Origin: Paenibacillus xylanexedens
GTDB lineage: Bacteria; Bacillota; Bacilli; Paenibacillales; Paenibacillaceae
Reading direction: 5' to 3'
Assembly: GCF_007680605.1 (NCBI RefSeq)
Contig: NZ_VEIO01000010.1
Location: forward strand, 106,200 to 170,199
Length of the DNA stretch: 64,000 bases
Part shown: one piece after another, positions 9,671-16,941 of the stretch
Layout of the letters: the number at the start of each line of letters is the position of its first letter
Position numbering within the stretch: the first letter of the stretch is position 1
Translations under genes and position numbers: made by a program
The notes under the pieces: generated by a model
What the model saw: the letters and a program-made list of their open reading frames with translations, nothing else
The model's database searches: none
What the model was told of the DNA's origin: nothing

Positions 9671-10546
9671 ATGAAATTAACCAATCAAATCGGTGTAATC
9701 GTGGACAGTTTTGGTGTAGGTGTACGGGAAGGGCTGTTGAAAGCCAAGGACGCGGGGGCAGAAGGGGTACAGATCTACGCGGTGAAGGGAGAAATGGACC
9801 CGGAAAATTTGTCTCCTGAGGCACGTAAAGAGCTTCGCAGTTATATAGATGGTCTCGGTCTTGAGATTTCAGCATTGGTAGGTGATCTGGGCGGTCACGG
9901 CTTTCAGGTTAAGGAAGACAATGCATGGAAAGTGGAAAAGTCCAAGCGAATTGTTGATCTGGCTCTTGATCTGGGCACAAATATTGTGACCACTCACATC
10001 GGTATCGTTCCACATGATCCTTCTTCCGAAGTATACGAAACACTGAACGCCGCCTGTGAAGAGCTGGGACAGTACGCCAAAAGTGTCGGAGCCTACTTTG
10101 CCATCGAGACTGGGCCGGAAACCGCTGCTGATCTGAAAGGGTTCCTCGATACTCTCTCCACGAACGGGGTATCCGTTAACTTTGACCCGGCGAACATGGT
10201 GATGGTGACAGGAGATGATCCGGTGCAGGGTGTGAAGTTGCTCAAGGATTATATCGTGCATACCCATGTGAAGGATGGCTTGCGTCTGAAAGAGGTCGAT
10301 CCGCGGGACGTGTACGGTGCTGTGGGTTACGCTCCGATGGATCATGAGAAAATTGCCGAAATGGTAGCTTCCGGTGCCTTTTTCCGTGAAGTTCCGTTAG
10401 GTGAAGGGGCTGTTGATTTTGATGCTTATTTTGCCGCGCTGCAGGATATTGGTTACACAGGGTATCTGACCATTGAGCGCGAAGTGGGGGACCAACCGGA
10501 AGTGGATATTCGCAAAGCCGTGCAGTTCATTAAACAATATCGATAG
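9671..10546 (+). CDS. Sugar phosphate isomerase/epimerase (xylose-isomerase-like TIM barrel)
   Basis: 291 residues with a GGGAGG ribosome binding site nine bases before ATG. The fold pattern is that of AP-endonuclease-2-like TIM barrels. Likely metal-site segments are IVTTHIGIVP, FAIETGPE, NFDPANMVM, YIVHTHVKDG and YLTIEREVG, which supply the usual Glu/Asp/His/Glu set. Members isomerise or epimerise sugars and keto-sugars in the cytoplasm. It is followed after 11 bases by a second gene of the same fold, so the pair is one transcript. The exact substrate is unknown; the glycosidases upstream suggest it handles the released sugar. Confidence 0.82.
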   Translation: MKLTNQIGVIVDSFGVGVREGLLKAKDAGAEGVQIYAVKGEMDPENLSPEARKELRSYIDGLGLEISALVGDLGGHGFQVKEDNAWKVEKSKRIVDLALDLGTNIVTTHIGIVPHDPSSEVYETLNAACEELGQYAKSVGAYFAIETGPETAADLKGFLDTLSTNGVSVNFDPANMVMVTGDDPVQGVKLLKDYIVHTHVKDGLRLKEVDPRDVYGAVGYAPMDHEKIAEMVASGAFFREVPLGEGAVDFDAYFAALQDIGYTGYLTIEREVGDQPEVDIRKAVQFIKQYR

Positions 10547-10557
10547 GAGTGGAGCAG

Positions 10558-11430
10558 ATGAAGGTAGGTCTGAGCACGTACAGTTTGTTGAATGATCTGA
10601 ATTCGGGAGCCATGACGGTGCTGGATGTAATCGACTGGATTGCAGCGAACGGCGGCGAGCACATGGAGATGGTTCCCTACGGATACACGGTGGAGGATAA
10701 TCATGAACTGGCGGATGCGATTCGGGAGCGCGCCGAAGCAGCTGGGATTGAACTGTCCAACTATTCGATGCCGGCCAATTTCGTCCAGGAGACGGAAGAG
10801 GCTTTTGAAGAAGAGGTGGCTCGGGTCAAAAGACATGTGGATGTGGCACACCGGATGGGTGTTCGGCATCTCCGCCACGACGTTACTGCATTCAGGCTGC
10901 CCAAGGAGAGCACAACGATTGCCTGGTTTGAACAGAATCTGCCTCTGATGGTTAGGGGAAGCCAGATCATTGCGGATTATGCTGCGCAGTACGGGATGAT
11001 CACAACGATTGAGAACCATGGGTTCAGTGTGCAGGCTAGTGATCGGGTTCAGCGAGTATTGCATGCCGTAGATCGGCCGAATTTTAAAACAACGCTGGAT
11101 ATTGGCAACTTTATGTGTGTAGACGAAAATCCGATTATCGGTGTGATGAAAAATTTGCCGTACGCTTCGCTCATTCATTTTAAAGATTTCTACTTCCGTC
11201 CGTATGACGAGCATCCAGGGGAGGGGGAGTGGTTCACCACAACCTATGGCAACTTCCTGCGCGGTGCAATTGTGGGTCATGGTGATATCCCCATTCGTAA
11301 AATCGTCAAGCTGATCAAGGACTCCGGTTACGATGGCAACATCACGGTGGAGTTCGAAGGCATGGAGGAATGCAAAGCCGCTTCCAAAATCGCCATGGAC
11401 AATCTGCGCCGTTTCTGGGATGAAGCATAG
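10558..11430 (+). CDS. Second sugar phosphate isomerase/epimerase
   Basis: 290 residues. An in-frame GTG lies at 10549, but AGGAG at 10545-10549 sits eight bases before ATG 10558, which is therefore chosen. It has the same TIM-barrel superfamily pattern: MITTIENHGF, TTLDIGNFM, LIHFKDFYFRP and ITVEFEGMEE provide Glu, Asp, His and Glu ligands. It is clearly divergent from its upstream neighbour, so the two probably catalyse different steps and are not a recent duplication. Cytoplasmic. Substrate unknown. Confidence 0.82.
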   Translation: MKVGLSTYSLLNDLNSGAMTVLDVIDWIAANGGEHMEMVPYGYTVEDNHELADAIRERAEAAGIELSNYSMPANFVQETEEAFEEEVARVKRHVDVAHRMGVRHLRHDVTAFRLPKESTTIAWFEQNLPLMVRGSQIIADYAAQYGMITTIENHGFSVQASDRVQRVLHAVDRPNFKTTLDIGNFMCVDENPIIGVMKNLPYASLIHFKDFYFRPYDEHPGEGEWFTTTYGNFLRGAIVGHGDIPIRKIVKLIKDSGYDGNITVEFEGMEECKAASKIAMDNLRRFWDEA

Positions 11431-11456
11431 AGGGAACGTTAATAGTGATTTGGAAC

Positions 11457-11484
11457 AGGGCCGCGTTTTCGTGGCTCTTTTTGT
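11457..11484 (+). terminator. Rho-independent terminator after the isomerase pair
   Basis: AGGGCCGCG (11457-11465) pairs with CGTGGCTCT (11470-11478), nine pairs including two G-U, around a TTTT loop. TTTTTG follows. It closes the glycan cluster. Confidence 0.75.
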
Positions 11485-11619
11485 CATATACAGCATACGG
11501 ATTAGGAGATCATTTCGTAGTGCCATAAAGAGGAATAAGTGACGATAATCACAAGTATGCTATACTGAATGTACGCAGCCTGAAAATAACTGGCTATGGA
11601 TAGGAGAGATCGTGAATCT

Positions 11620-11847
11620 ATGCAGGTATTTGAGGACTGGAACCAAAAGGTAAAGAAGACGTTCAACGCAACGAATCCCGAAGTGGTATTGACGGTAACT
11701 GAGGCGGGCAGCCTGCTAGGGCTGAGTAAAGACCAGATGAAATTATACGTGGATAAAAACAAACTCACCAAAGTACCTATTATGAGAAGTGTGCATCGAT
11801 ATCTTTTGTTAAAAAGTGAAATCGATCGCATTGTGCAGGCACAATAA
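11620..11847 (+). CDS. Small helix-turn-helix (excisionase-like) protein
   Basis: 75 residues from ATG 11620, which follows GGAGAG after about 12 bases. An upstream in-frame ATG at 11596 overlaps that ribosome binding site and is less likely. The core LTVTEAGSLLGLSKDQMKLYVDKNKL looks like an excisionase/MerR-type winged HTH, followed by a short hydrophobic strand (HRYLLLKSEIDRIV). It is a single gene with its own extended -10 (TGCTATACT, about 11558-11566) and its own terminator. No phage genes are nearby, so it is more likely a chromosomal DNA-binding protein of unknown target than a true excisionase. Confidence 0.7.
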   Translation: MQVFEDWNQKVKKTFNATNPEVVLTVTEAGSLLGLSKDQMKLYVDKNKLTKVPIMRSVHRYLLLKSEIDRIVQAQ

Positions 11848-11908
11848 ATATAGGAAAGAGTAGTACAGACTTGCATCACACGGGTAATAACTGAATATAA
11901 CTTTTATA

Positions 11909-11948
11909 GCCATTCGACCGACAGTACTCGGGAGAGTGGCTTTTTTCT
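11909..11948 (+). terminator. Terminator after the small HTH gene
   Basis: GCCATTC (11909-11915) pairs with GAGTGGC (11934-11940), one G-U, followed by TTTTTTC. Confidence 0.7.
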
Positions 11949-12044
11949 TGAGTAGAGAGGGGGAGGATAAAGTAGAGAATGGGAGAAGAAGATGTTGGGA
12001 AATATAGCTCAGTAACGGTCACCGTATAGAGTGGAAACTTGTGC

Positions 12045-12074
12045 TTGTCAAAGGACAATTCGTTCCTATATACT
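12045..12074 (+). promoter_or_regulatory. Candidate promoter for the VOC-family gene
   Basis: TTGTCA (12045-12050) is followed by TATATA at a 16-base spacing or TATACT (12069-12074) at an 18-base spacing. The rest of the 283-bp gap holds the preceding terminator and nothing else I can identify. Confidence 0.5.
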
Positions 12075-12130
12075 CATGTCGCAAGTGGCCTGACCCATAA
12101 ACTACACGAATCCAAGGAGATGAACAATCC

Positions 12131-12559
12131 ATGGCAATTAGCTTGAATGTGTACCTTGTAACTAACGGTAACGGGCGTGAAGCTGTCGAGTTCTACAAAG
12201 AGGCATTTGGTGCTGAAGTGCTCGCAATGCAGACGTTTGGGGAAGGCCCATCCAGTCCGGAGCATCCGATTCCACCAGAAGCCAAAGACTGGATTATGCA
12301 TGCGTCTCTGCAAATCGGCAGTTCGGTGCTGATGTTATCGGATACACTGCCCGGCATGCCTCACACCATTGGAGATAATATCACGGTAACGGTCAATACG
12401 GATACAGCTGAGCAAGCGAAGGACATTTTCAGTAAACTTGAAGTGGGCGGTAAAGTGAATATGCCGATTCAGGAAACGTTCTGGAGCCCGGCTTACGGTA
12501 ATGTAACCGATAAATTTGGCGTACTGTTCCAAATTAGCGCTACACCTGGACAAGCATAG
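12131..12559 (+). CDS. VOC-superfamily (glyoxalase-like/PhnB-like) protein
   Basis: 142 residues with AAGGAGATG as ribosome binding site. The N-terminal pattern NVYLVTNGNGREAVEFYKEAFGAEVLAMQTFG and the C-terminal ETFWSPAYGNVTDKFGVLFQIS are typical of PhnB/3-dmu-9 type VOC proteins, with two beta-alpha-beta-beta-beta modules. It is cytoplasmic and monocistronic. Members bind or modify small molecules (glyoxalase, dioxygenase, antibiotic-binding), and the reaction here is unknown. Confidence 0.85.
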   Translation: MAISLNVYLVTNGNGREAVEFYKEAFGAEVLAMQTFGEGPSSPEHPIPPEAKDWIMHASLQIGSSVLMLSDTLPGMPHTIGDNITVTVNTDTAEQAKDIFSKLEVGGKVNMPIQETFWSPAYGNVTDKFGVLFQISATPGQA

Positions 12560-12636
12560 GGACAGTTATAGGCTGGGCGTATGTGCTAAGTTTCAAGCGT
12601 TGAACCATAAAATACGTAATAACTAAATAACTAGCT

Positions 12637-12681
12637 GAAAAAAACCTCCATTCGCTACATATTGCAGCGTGGAGGTTTTTT
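12637..12681. terminator. Bidirectional terminator between convergent genes
   Basis: AACCTCCA and TGGAGGTT arms with inner CGCT/AGCG pairs are flanked by A6 on the left and T6 on the right. It can end transcription from both the VOC gene (plus) and the hypothetical gene at 12707 (minus). Confidence 0.85.
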
Positions 12682-12706
12682 GTTGCTTTTTTTTATAAAC
12701 GAAAGA

Positions 12707-13552
12707 CTAATCTTCCTTCTGAATCTTGGACGGGTTGTTGATTTTGTATGGTACCGGATTGCGGGTCAACTTCTTTTTAATGATTTTAGCTTCAAAGGTT
12801 AGCACATCGCCAACTTCTAATTCCTGTTTCTTCATCGTTGCACTGTGACTGGACCAAGCCTCTCCAACCTCAATGACATCAGGCTCCATAATGGTTACAG
12901 ACTCATAAATGATAACTTCATCGTCATTATCCGAGAAATGGTTGGGTACTGTCGTAAACTCTTTAACCACCCCGCTCATCTTCACTTTGCCTTCGGGCAG
13001 ATCGATTTTAACGGCTTTTGTTTTCGGTGCAGCTTTGGTTTTGGGTTTGGTTTCTGAAGTCACATTGGCATTGCTCCCTGCCTGAGGCCCCATGTATTCC
13101 TCCACCAATCCGTCAGGATCACCTTTGAGCTCGGAGAAGGAATCCAGCCCATCCATGTCATCCTCCGGATCAACCAGCTCGGCTGGCGAGTCGTTCTGGG
13201 CAGATGTTTCATCGGAAGCATGGGCTTGTGTAGTGTAGCCCTGTTCCGTTCCCGTCTCTGCGCCCACTCCGGTTAATCCTCTGGTGCTGTAGCCCGAGGC
13301 CTGCATTTCTTTGAGATAGGACGGGTGAATGCAGTGTTTTTGTCCATTATCCAGCTCAATTACAGCTGTCATGTGATCGACAAAGCCTAAAATGTTACAA
13401 GGCAGATTCAGTCCGTTGCCTTTATAATAAAATGTTTTAAGTTTAGTTGCTTTCGCCGAAATCAGGCCCCATTCCTGACACTTGGCCATTAACTCAGGCT
13501 CGTTGTCCAGTGCATAATATTCCGGTGGTTCAATCGTAAAAGCGTATGTCAT
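12707..13552 (-). CDS. Hypothetical protein with acidic linker and possible OB-like C-terminal domain
   Basis: 281 residues. The frame is open further upstream to 13618, but AAAGGCGG about nine bases before the ATG at 13552 decides the start. The N-terminal 80 residues are an unrecognised domain (PPEYYALDNEPELMAKC...). An acidic, low-complexity linker follows (residues about 95-190, with repeated KTKAAPKTKA). The C-terminal 85 residues alternate hydrophobic strands (KVKMSGVVKEF, EVIIYESVTIME, LEVGDVLTFEAKIIKKK), which suggests a beta-barrel. I do not recognise a named function. It stands alone and is transcribed divergently from the YtxJ-like gene. Confidence 0.6.
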   Translation of the reverse strand: MTYAFTIEPPEYYALDNEPELMAKCQEWGLISAKATKLKTFYYKGNGLNLPCNILGFVDHMTAVIELDNGQKHCIHPSYLKEMQASGYSTRGLTGVGAETGTEQGYTTQAHASDETSAQNDSPAELVDPEDDMDGLDSFSELKGDPDGLVEEYMGPQAGSNANVTSETKPKTKAAPKTKAVKIDLPEGKVKMSGVVKEFTTVPNHFSDNDDEVIIYESVTIMEPDVIEVGEAWSSHSATMKKQELEVGDVLTFEAKIIKKKLTRNPVPYKINNPSKIQKED

Positions 13553-13669
13553 ATTGGATTTCCGCCTTTCAGTTGCTCTTATGTTCATCGTTTCCAAATT
13601 ACCATCAGTGTAACACAATTATGTACCCGAAAGATGCAGATTCTGAAAGCTTGTGTGCAGGGGCTGTGC

Positions 13670-13675
13670 TATAAT
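13670..13675 (+). promoter_or_regulatory. Extended -10 upstream of the YtxJ-like gene
   Basis: TGCTATAAT ends at 13675 and forms an extended -10. No good -35 is visible. If used, it leaves a leader of about 115 bases before GTG 13795. Confidence 0.4.
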
Positions 13676-13794
13676 TTGAACAAAATATGAGATAGAAACA
13701 TGATCATTGAAGTATTCAGGAAAAGCCTGTTTAGTCGTTCGGCATATATAGCTTCGAATCGCTTGATTCATACGTAGAGAAAGGATGACTTGAT

Positions 13795-14334
13795 GTGGAG
13801 AAAAAGGTAAATCATCAGGCACTTTGGCTCGGAGTCGGTGTGGCCCTTGGTGCAAGCTTTGGTACAGCTACGGGGCAGATTGGGCTGGGCATCGCTTTTG
13901 GCGCCGCCCTCGGCGTGGTGATCGGTTCCGTGGTCAGTAAACGTACAGGTGCCGATTCACATGAGATGTTAAGCGAGCATGTTCTGGAATTACATAAACT
14001 TGAGGATTGGCAAGAGGTGCTCCAACGTTCGCAAGAGCATCCGGTGCTTTTGCTGAAACACAGCACGACTTGTCCCGTTAGCGCGCGAGCATATAGAGAG
14101 TTCATGGCTTTTGTCGGCACAAATGCATCCGATCCGAAGCAGACTATGGAATATCGGATGGTGAAAGTTATCGAGAACCGTCCATTATCTCGCCACATCG
14201 CGGAAGAGACCGAGGTTCGCCATGAATCGCCGCAGGTGTTACTACTCGATCAAGGGCAGGTTATTCAACACACTTCACATGGACGCATCACCAAAAAACG
14301 GCTGACACAGTGGGCGCAGAATCCGTTTGGGTAA
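13795..14334 (+). CDS. YtxJ/BrxC-type monothiol bacilliredoxin fused to an N-terminal membrane segment
   Basis: 179 residues, starting at GTG behind AAAGGATG. Residues about 8-48 form two glycine/alanine-rich hydrophobic stretches (ALWLGVGVALGASFG; IGLGIAFGAALGVVIGSVV) that could be a membrane hairpin. Residues about 65-179 match the YtxJ family, with a lone cysteine in STTCPVS (Cys about 93), VIENRPLSRHIAEE, HESPQVLLL and the C-terminal ITKKRLTQW. Family members are thioredoxin-fold proteins linked to bacillithiol redox chemistry and are normally about 110 residues and soluble. The added segment would tether this one to the membrane. Function is inferred from family. Confidence 0.82.
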   Translation: MEKKVNHQALWLGVGVALGASFGTATGQIGLGIAFGAALGVVIGSVVSKRTGADSHEMLSEHVLELHKLEDWQEVLQRSQEHPVLLLKHSTTCPVSARAYREFMAFVGTNASDPKQTMEYRMVKVIENRPLSRHIAEETEVRHESPQVLLLDQGQVIQHTSHGRITKKRLTQWAQNPFG

Positions 14335-14454
14335 GTTGTGAGTTAATACAGTAATTTGTTCACTTTAAAAATATAAGAAAAAATCATATCATATCTGGGG
14401 TATATCATTTAAAATAAAAGAAGCCTTTATACCTTCTGAATCGGAGTGATATAT

Positions 14455-15219
14455 ATGGAACAATATAAATTCAAGCCTGAGCATAGTCAGATGATTGTTA
14501 AAGCTATTATCGAAGGGTACCGAGAATATATTGAGCACCGTATAGATCGACGAGATAACATGGAGATTAGTTCAGCATTTGCTTGGACAAAGGGTAATTT
14601 CATAGAGAGCAAAATTGCTGAATACTGTAAGGAAGACGACGGAAAAGCGTTCACGCATAAAAAGTCCAAAGCAGGTTTGACTTGGGATTATCTTCAATTC
14701 ACACATAAGGACTCCAAAGTTCTGTTTTTGATAAAAAATGCAGCTTACTTTAATGAAAAATGTTTTTCTCGGGCAAAACTACCTACGGGTGATGACCGAA
14801 AGGGGATAATGCGCACATATTTACATGACCTGTCCAAAATTAATGTGGGTTTGGACTTTCCGATAGAGCCACCCCTGAGTGATACGGATCATTCCGAAAA
14901 GGTATTGCAGCTTTCCTTGCCTATTCAAGTAAGCCAAGTTACTCGTGTAAAAGAAGAACTTAAACAGCTGTCATCTCTGTATAATGAGTTTCACATTCTC
15001 ACCTATGCTATTGATGATGCGTATCAAATATCCGAAGTAAAGCACTATTTGCCTAATCCGCATGATAATATAGCCTATTTTATAGAAGATCTGTCTGATC
15101 TTATCTCAGGTGCGGAACTTAGCGATCATGAACGTGAAGTTCTTGCGCCCGACGTGGACGATATACTTGATCCGGCAGCATATGATATTGAAATTTTGGA
15201 AGAAGAACGGCAGGGGTAA
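14455..15219 (+). CDS. Unknown protein, partner of the XRE/ImmA-IrrE gene (possibly DUF5986 family)
   Basis: 254 residues from ATG 14455 behind GGAGTGAT; an in-frame GTG at 14446 overlaps that site. Mixed alpha/beta, soluble, with a conserved-looking N-terminal half (IDRRDNMEISSAFAWTKGNFIESKIAEYC, read as two segments) and an acidic C-terminus (APDVDDILDPAAYDIEILEEE). I think it belongs to the DUF5986 group often seen next to ImmA/IrrE regulators, but I cannot confirm this. It ends 28 bases before the next gene and shares its transcript. No catalytic motif is evident. Confidence 0.65.
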   Translation: MEQYKFKPEHSQMIVKAIIEGYREYIEHRIDRRDNMEISSAFAWTKGNFIESKIAEYCKEDDGKAFTHKKSKAGLTWDYLQFTHKDSKVLFLIKNAAYFNEKCFSRAKLPTGDDRKGIMRTYLHDLSKINVGLDFPIEPPLSDTDHSEKVLQLSLPIQVSQVTRVKEELKQLSSLYNEFHILTYAIDDAYQISEVKHYLPNPHDNIAYFIEDLSDLISGAELSDHEREVLAPDVDDILDPAAYDIEILEEERQG

Positions 15220-15247
15220 CCCCTTAGTCTAGCAAGGAGGAAACCGT

Positions 15248-16444
15248 GTGTTCATGGGTGAAAATCTGACCAATTTGCGCATCATGCATGGGTATTCGAG
15301 AAAGGAGCTTTCCGAAAAACTGGGTGTGACCGAGCAGGCGGTCTGGCAGTATGAAAATGCGTACACTTCCCCCAAAGTGCCTATCGTTAATGAATTGAAA
15401 CGGATTTTCAGTGTGAAGAGCAAGTATTTTTATGAGAAGGACAAATTAACTGAGCGTAACAACCAGGGTAACATCAACGTGATGAACATTGCGTATCGAT
15501 CCAAGGTGATGAATGTGATCTCCAAGACACAGACAGAGGCAAAGCATGTGGAGTATCTGGATACCTTTGTAAACTATATTACTGCTCAGATCAGCCTTCC
15601 TACCTTGAAGATTATTGAGCTTAGGGAAGAAGCGATCCAGTACATGAATCAATCACAGGATGATCGTAAAGCCCAGATTCAATATGTTGCAAAGCTTGCG
15701 CGGGAGCGGCTGAATCTGGAGCAGACAACAAATGAAAACCTGATGTTCTGGATTGAAAAAAGCGGAGTGTACGTCTTCGAGAAGGCCATTGGCGAGGGGA
15801 TTGATGCCTACAGTCTGTGGACGAAAGAGGATCGTCCTTTCATCATCTTAGGCAACATTAAACGCTCGGCCGTGCGTAGAAATTTTGATATCGCTCATGA
15901 GCTTGGTCATTTGTTGCTTCACTATCGCCTGGAGTTCGTAAATCTGGATCGCAAAGAGCATAAGGGCATTGAAAATGAAGCCAATCTGTTCGCAGGTGCA
16001 TTTTTATTACCGGAAGAAGAATTTACACAGGATATGCAAGCCATTTCCCAACTAACCAATCCCGACCAATATCTTGATTTGAAAAATAAATGGAAGACAT
16101 CCTTGCAAGTGTTAGGATACCGTGCAGCGGATCTGGGGTTGATGGATGCCAAAGCACACCGTAATTTTTATGCGGCCATGCATCGAAGGGGATATTTGGA
16201 AAGAGAACCGTTTGATCAGACGATCCCCTTGCAGACACCTATGCGGGTTCGGACGATCATTGATCTTCTTGCCAATAAAGGGCTTGTCGATATTCGGTAT
16301 ATGGTCGAGCAAGATTGGAAAGTAGAAACCTCTTTCTTTCATCACATGACCGGAATCAAACCAGAGTTTTTTAACAAATATATGAAAAGCAGTCCGGATG
16401 CCAAGATTCGTGATATGAAGGGAAGGACTACTCGAAGTTCTTAA
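15248..16444 (+). CDS. XRE helix-turn-helix regulator with ImmA/IrrE metallopeptidase domain
   Basis: 398 residues. The XRE HTH lies at about residues 4-60 (LTNLRIMHGYSRKELSEKLG). A linker helix region follows, then the zinc-protease motif AHELGHLLLH (His217, Glu218, His221) with a downstream Glu in ENEANLFAGAFLLPEE. In this family the peptidase cleaves or inactivates a repressor, controlling mobile elements, stress responses or defence. AAGGAGG at 15234-15240 lies seven bases before GTG 15248, with ATG 15254 the alternative. It forms an operon with the preceding unknown gene and is followed by a strong terminator. Confidence 0.88.
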   Translation: MFMGENLTNLRIMHGYSRKELSEKLGVTEQAVWQYENAYTSPKVPIVNELKRIFSVKSKYFYEKDKLTERNNQGNINVMNIAYRSKVMNVISKTQTEAKHVEYLDTFVNYITAQISLPTLKIIELREEAIQYMNQSQDDRKAQIQYVAKLARERLNLEQTTNENLMFWIEKSGVYVFEKAIGEGIDAYSLWTKEDRPFIILGNIKRSAVRRNFDIAHELGHLLLHYRLEFVNLDRKEHKGIENEANLFAGAFLLPEEEFTQDMQAISQLTNPDQYLDLKNKWKTSLQVLGYRAADLGLMDAKAHRNFYAAMHRRGYLEREPFDQTIPLQTPMRVRTIIDLLANKGLVDIRYMVEQDWKVETSFFHHMTGIKPEFFNKYMKSSPDAKIRDMKGRTTRSS

Positions 16445-16493
16445 AGAGGGATTACTTATTCCATGTAATTCTAGATAGATATTCACCTATGTT

Positions 16494-16545
16494 AGACCCG
16501 TTCTTTCAGCTGATCGCTGAGAAGAGCGGGTCTTTTTTACGCTTT
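16494..16545 (+). terminator. Strong terminator after the XRE/ImmA-IrrE gene
   Basis: AGACCCGTTCTTTCAGC (16494-16510) pairs with GCTGAGAAGAGCGGGTCT (ending 16532), with wobble and bulge, around a short loop. TTTTTT follows. Its T tract overlaps the first KdpE-like box. Confidence 0.85.
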
Positions 16546-16587
16546 TTTTACAGCTAGAGCGGCATTTCTTTACCCCCTTTTTACAGC
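16536..16587 (+). promoter_or_regulatory. Two direct KdpE-like boxes upstream of the kdp locus
   Basis: TTTACGCTTTTTTTACAGC (16536-16554) and TTTACCCCCTTTTTACAGC (16569-16587) are identical at 16 of 19 positions and start 33 bp apart, about three helical turns. Their T-rich core followed by TTTACA resembles the E. coli KdpE operator. The placement, about 70-120 bp before the first small gene of a locus that also encodes KdpE, fits activator binding. No clear -10 is recognised downstream. Confidence 0.6.
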
Positions 16588-16655
16588 GATTCGTATTACG
16601 ATTTTCTCTGTAGCAAAGGAAGATGAACGGTAAAGAAGAGAGGGATGAGAGGCGC

Positions 16656-16742
16656 ATGGTCAATGATGCAACGATGATTGGACTGATCATACTGCTGTTT
16701 GCGGTGTTTTGGGGATTTGTGAAATTTTGCGAGAAGGCCTGA
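16656..16742 (+). CDS. 28-residue single-membrane-segment peptide at the head of the kdp locus
   Basis: ATG 16656 is preceded by GAGAGGGATGAGAGG and encodes MVNDATMIGLIILLFAVFWG followed by FVKFCEKA, then TGA. One hydrophobic helix has a short basic/cysteine-containing tail. It lies 32 bases before kdpF. It is not KdpF itself, because that follows with the expected sequence. Its position argues for a small accessory subunit or a leader peptide of the Kdp system. This is inference. Confidence 0.6.
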   Translation: MVNDATMIGLIILLFAVFWGFVKFCEKA

Positions 16743-16774
16743 AGGCCTGAAGGCAGGAAGGAAGGGCGAAAAAG

Positions 16775-16852
16775 ATGATTTTCATCGGCGTAATTGTCAT
16801 GGCTCTGATCATCTATCTCGGGTACGTGCTGGTGAAGCCCGAGAAATTCTAA
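16775..16852 (+). CDS. kdpF: KdpF, small subunit of the potassium-transporting P-type ATPase
   Basis: 25 residues (MIFIGVIVMALIIYLGYVLV, then KPEKF). One membrane helix and the family-typical Lys-Pro-Glu-Lys-Phe end. KdpF stabilises the KdpABC complex in the membrane. GGAAGGAAGGG precedes the ATG. It is the start of the kdpFABC gene order. Confidence 0.9.
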   Translation: MIFIGVIVMALIIYLGYVLVKPEKF

Positions 16853-16941
16853 CGTAACTGTTCAGATCATGTGCCTGTGGCTGAAGATAGATAGCAGGTT
16901 AGTAGGAAACATCAAGGTTGGATTAGGGAGGATATGCAGGT

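Noticed and set aside
10453..11526. 357-codon minus-strand open frame across the isomerase pair
   Set aside because: It is antisense to two supported genes, with no start signals and a composition typical of shadow frames.
11620..11847. Excisionase of a mobile element
   Set aside because: The HTH resembles excisionases, but there is no integrase, attachment repeat or phage gene nearby.
16540..16655. Possible c-di-AMP (ydaO-type) riboswitch before kdp
   Set aside because: Such riboswitches control kdp in some Firmicutes, but the gap is too short and lacks the conserved core. Only the KdpE-like boxes are seen.
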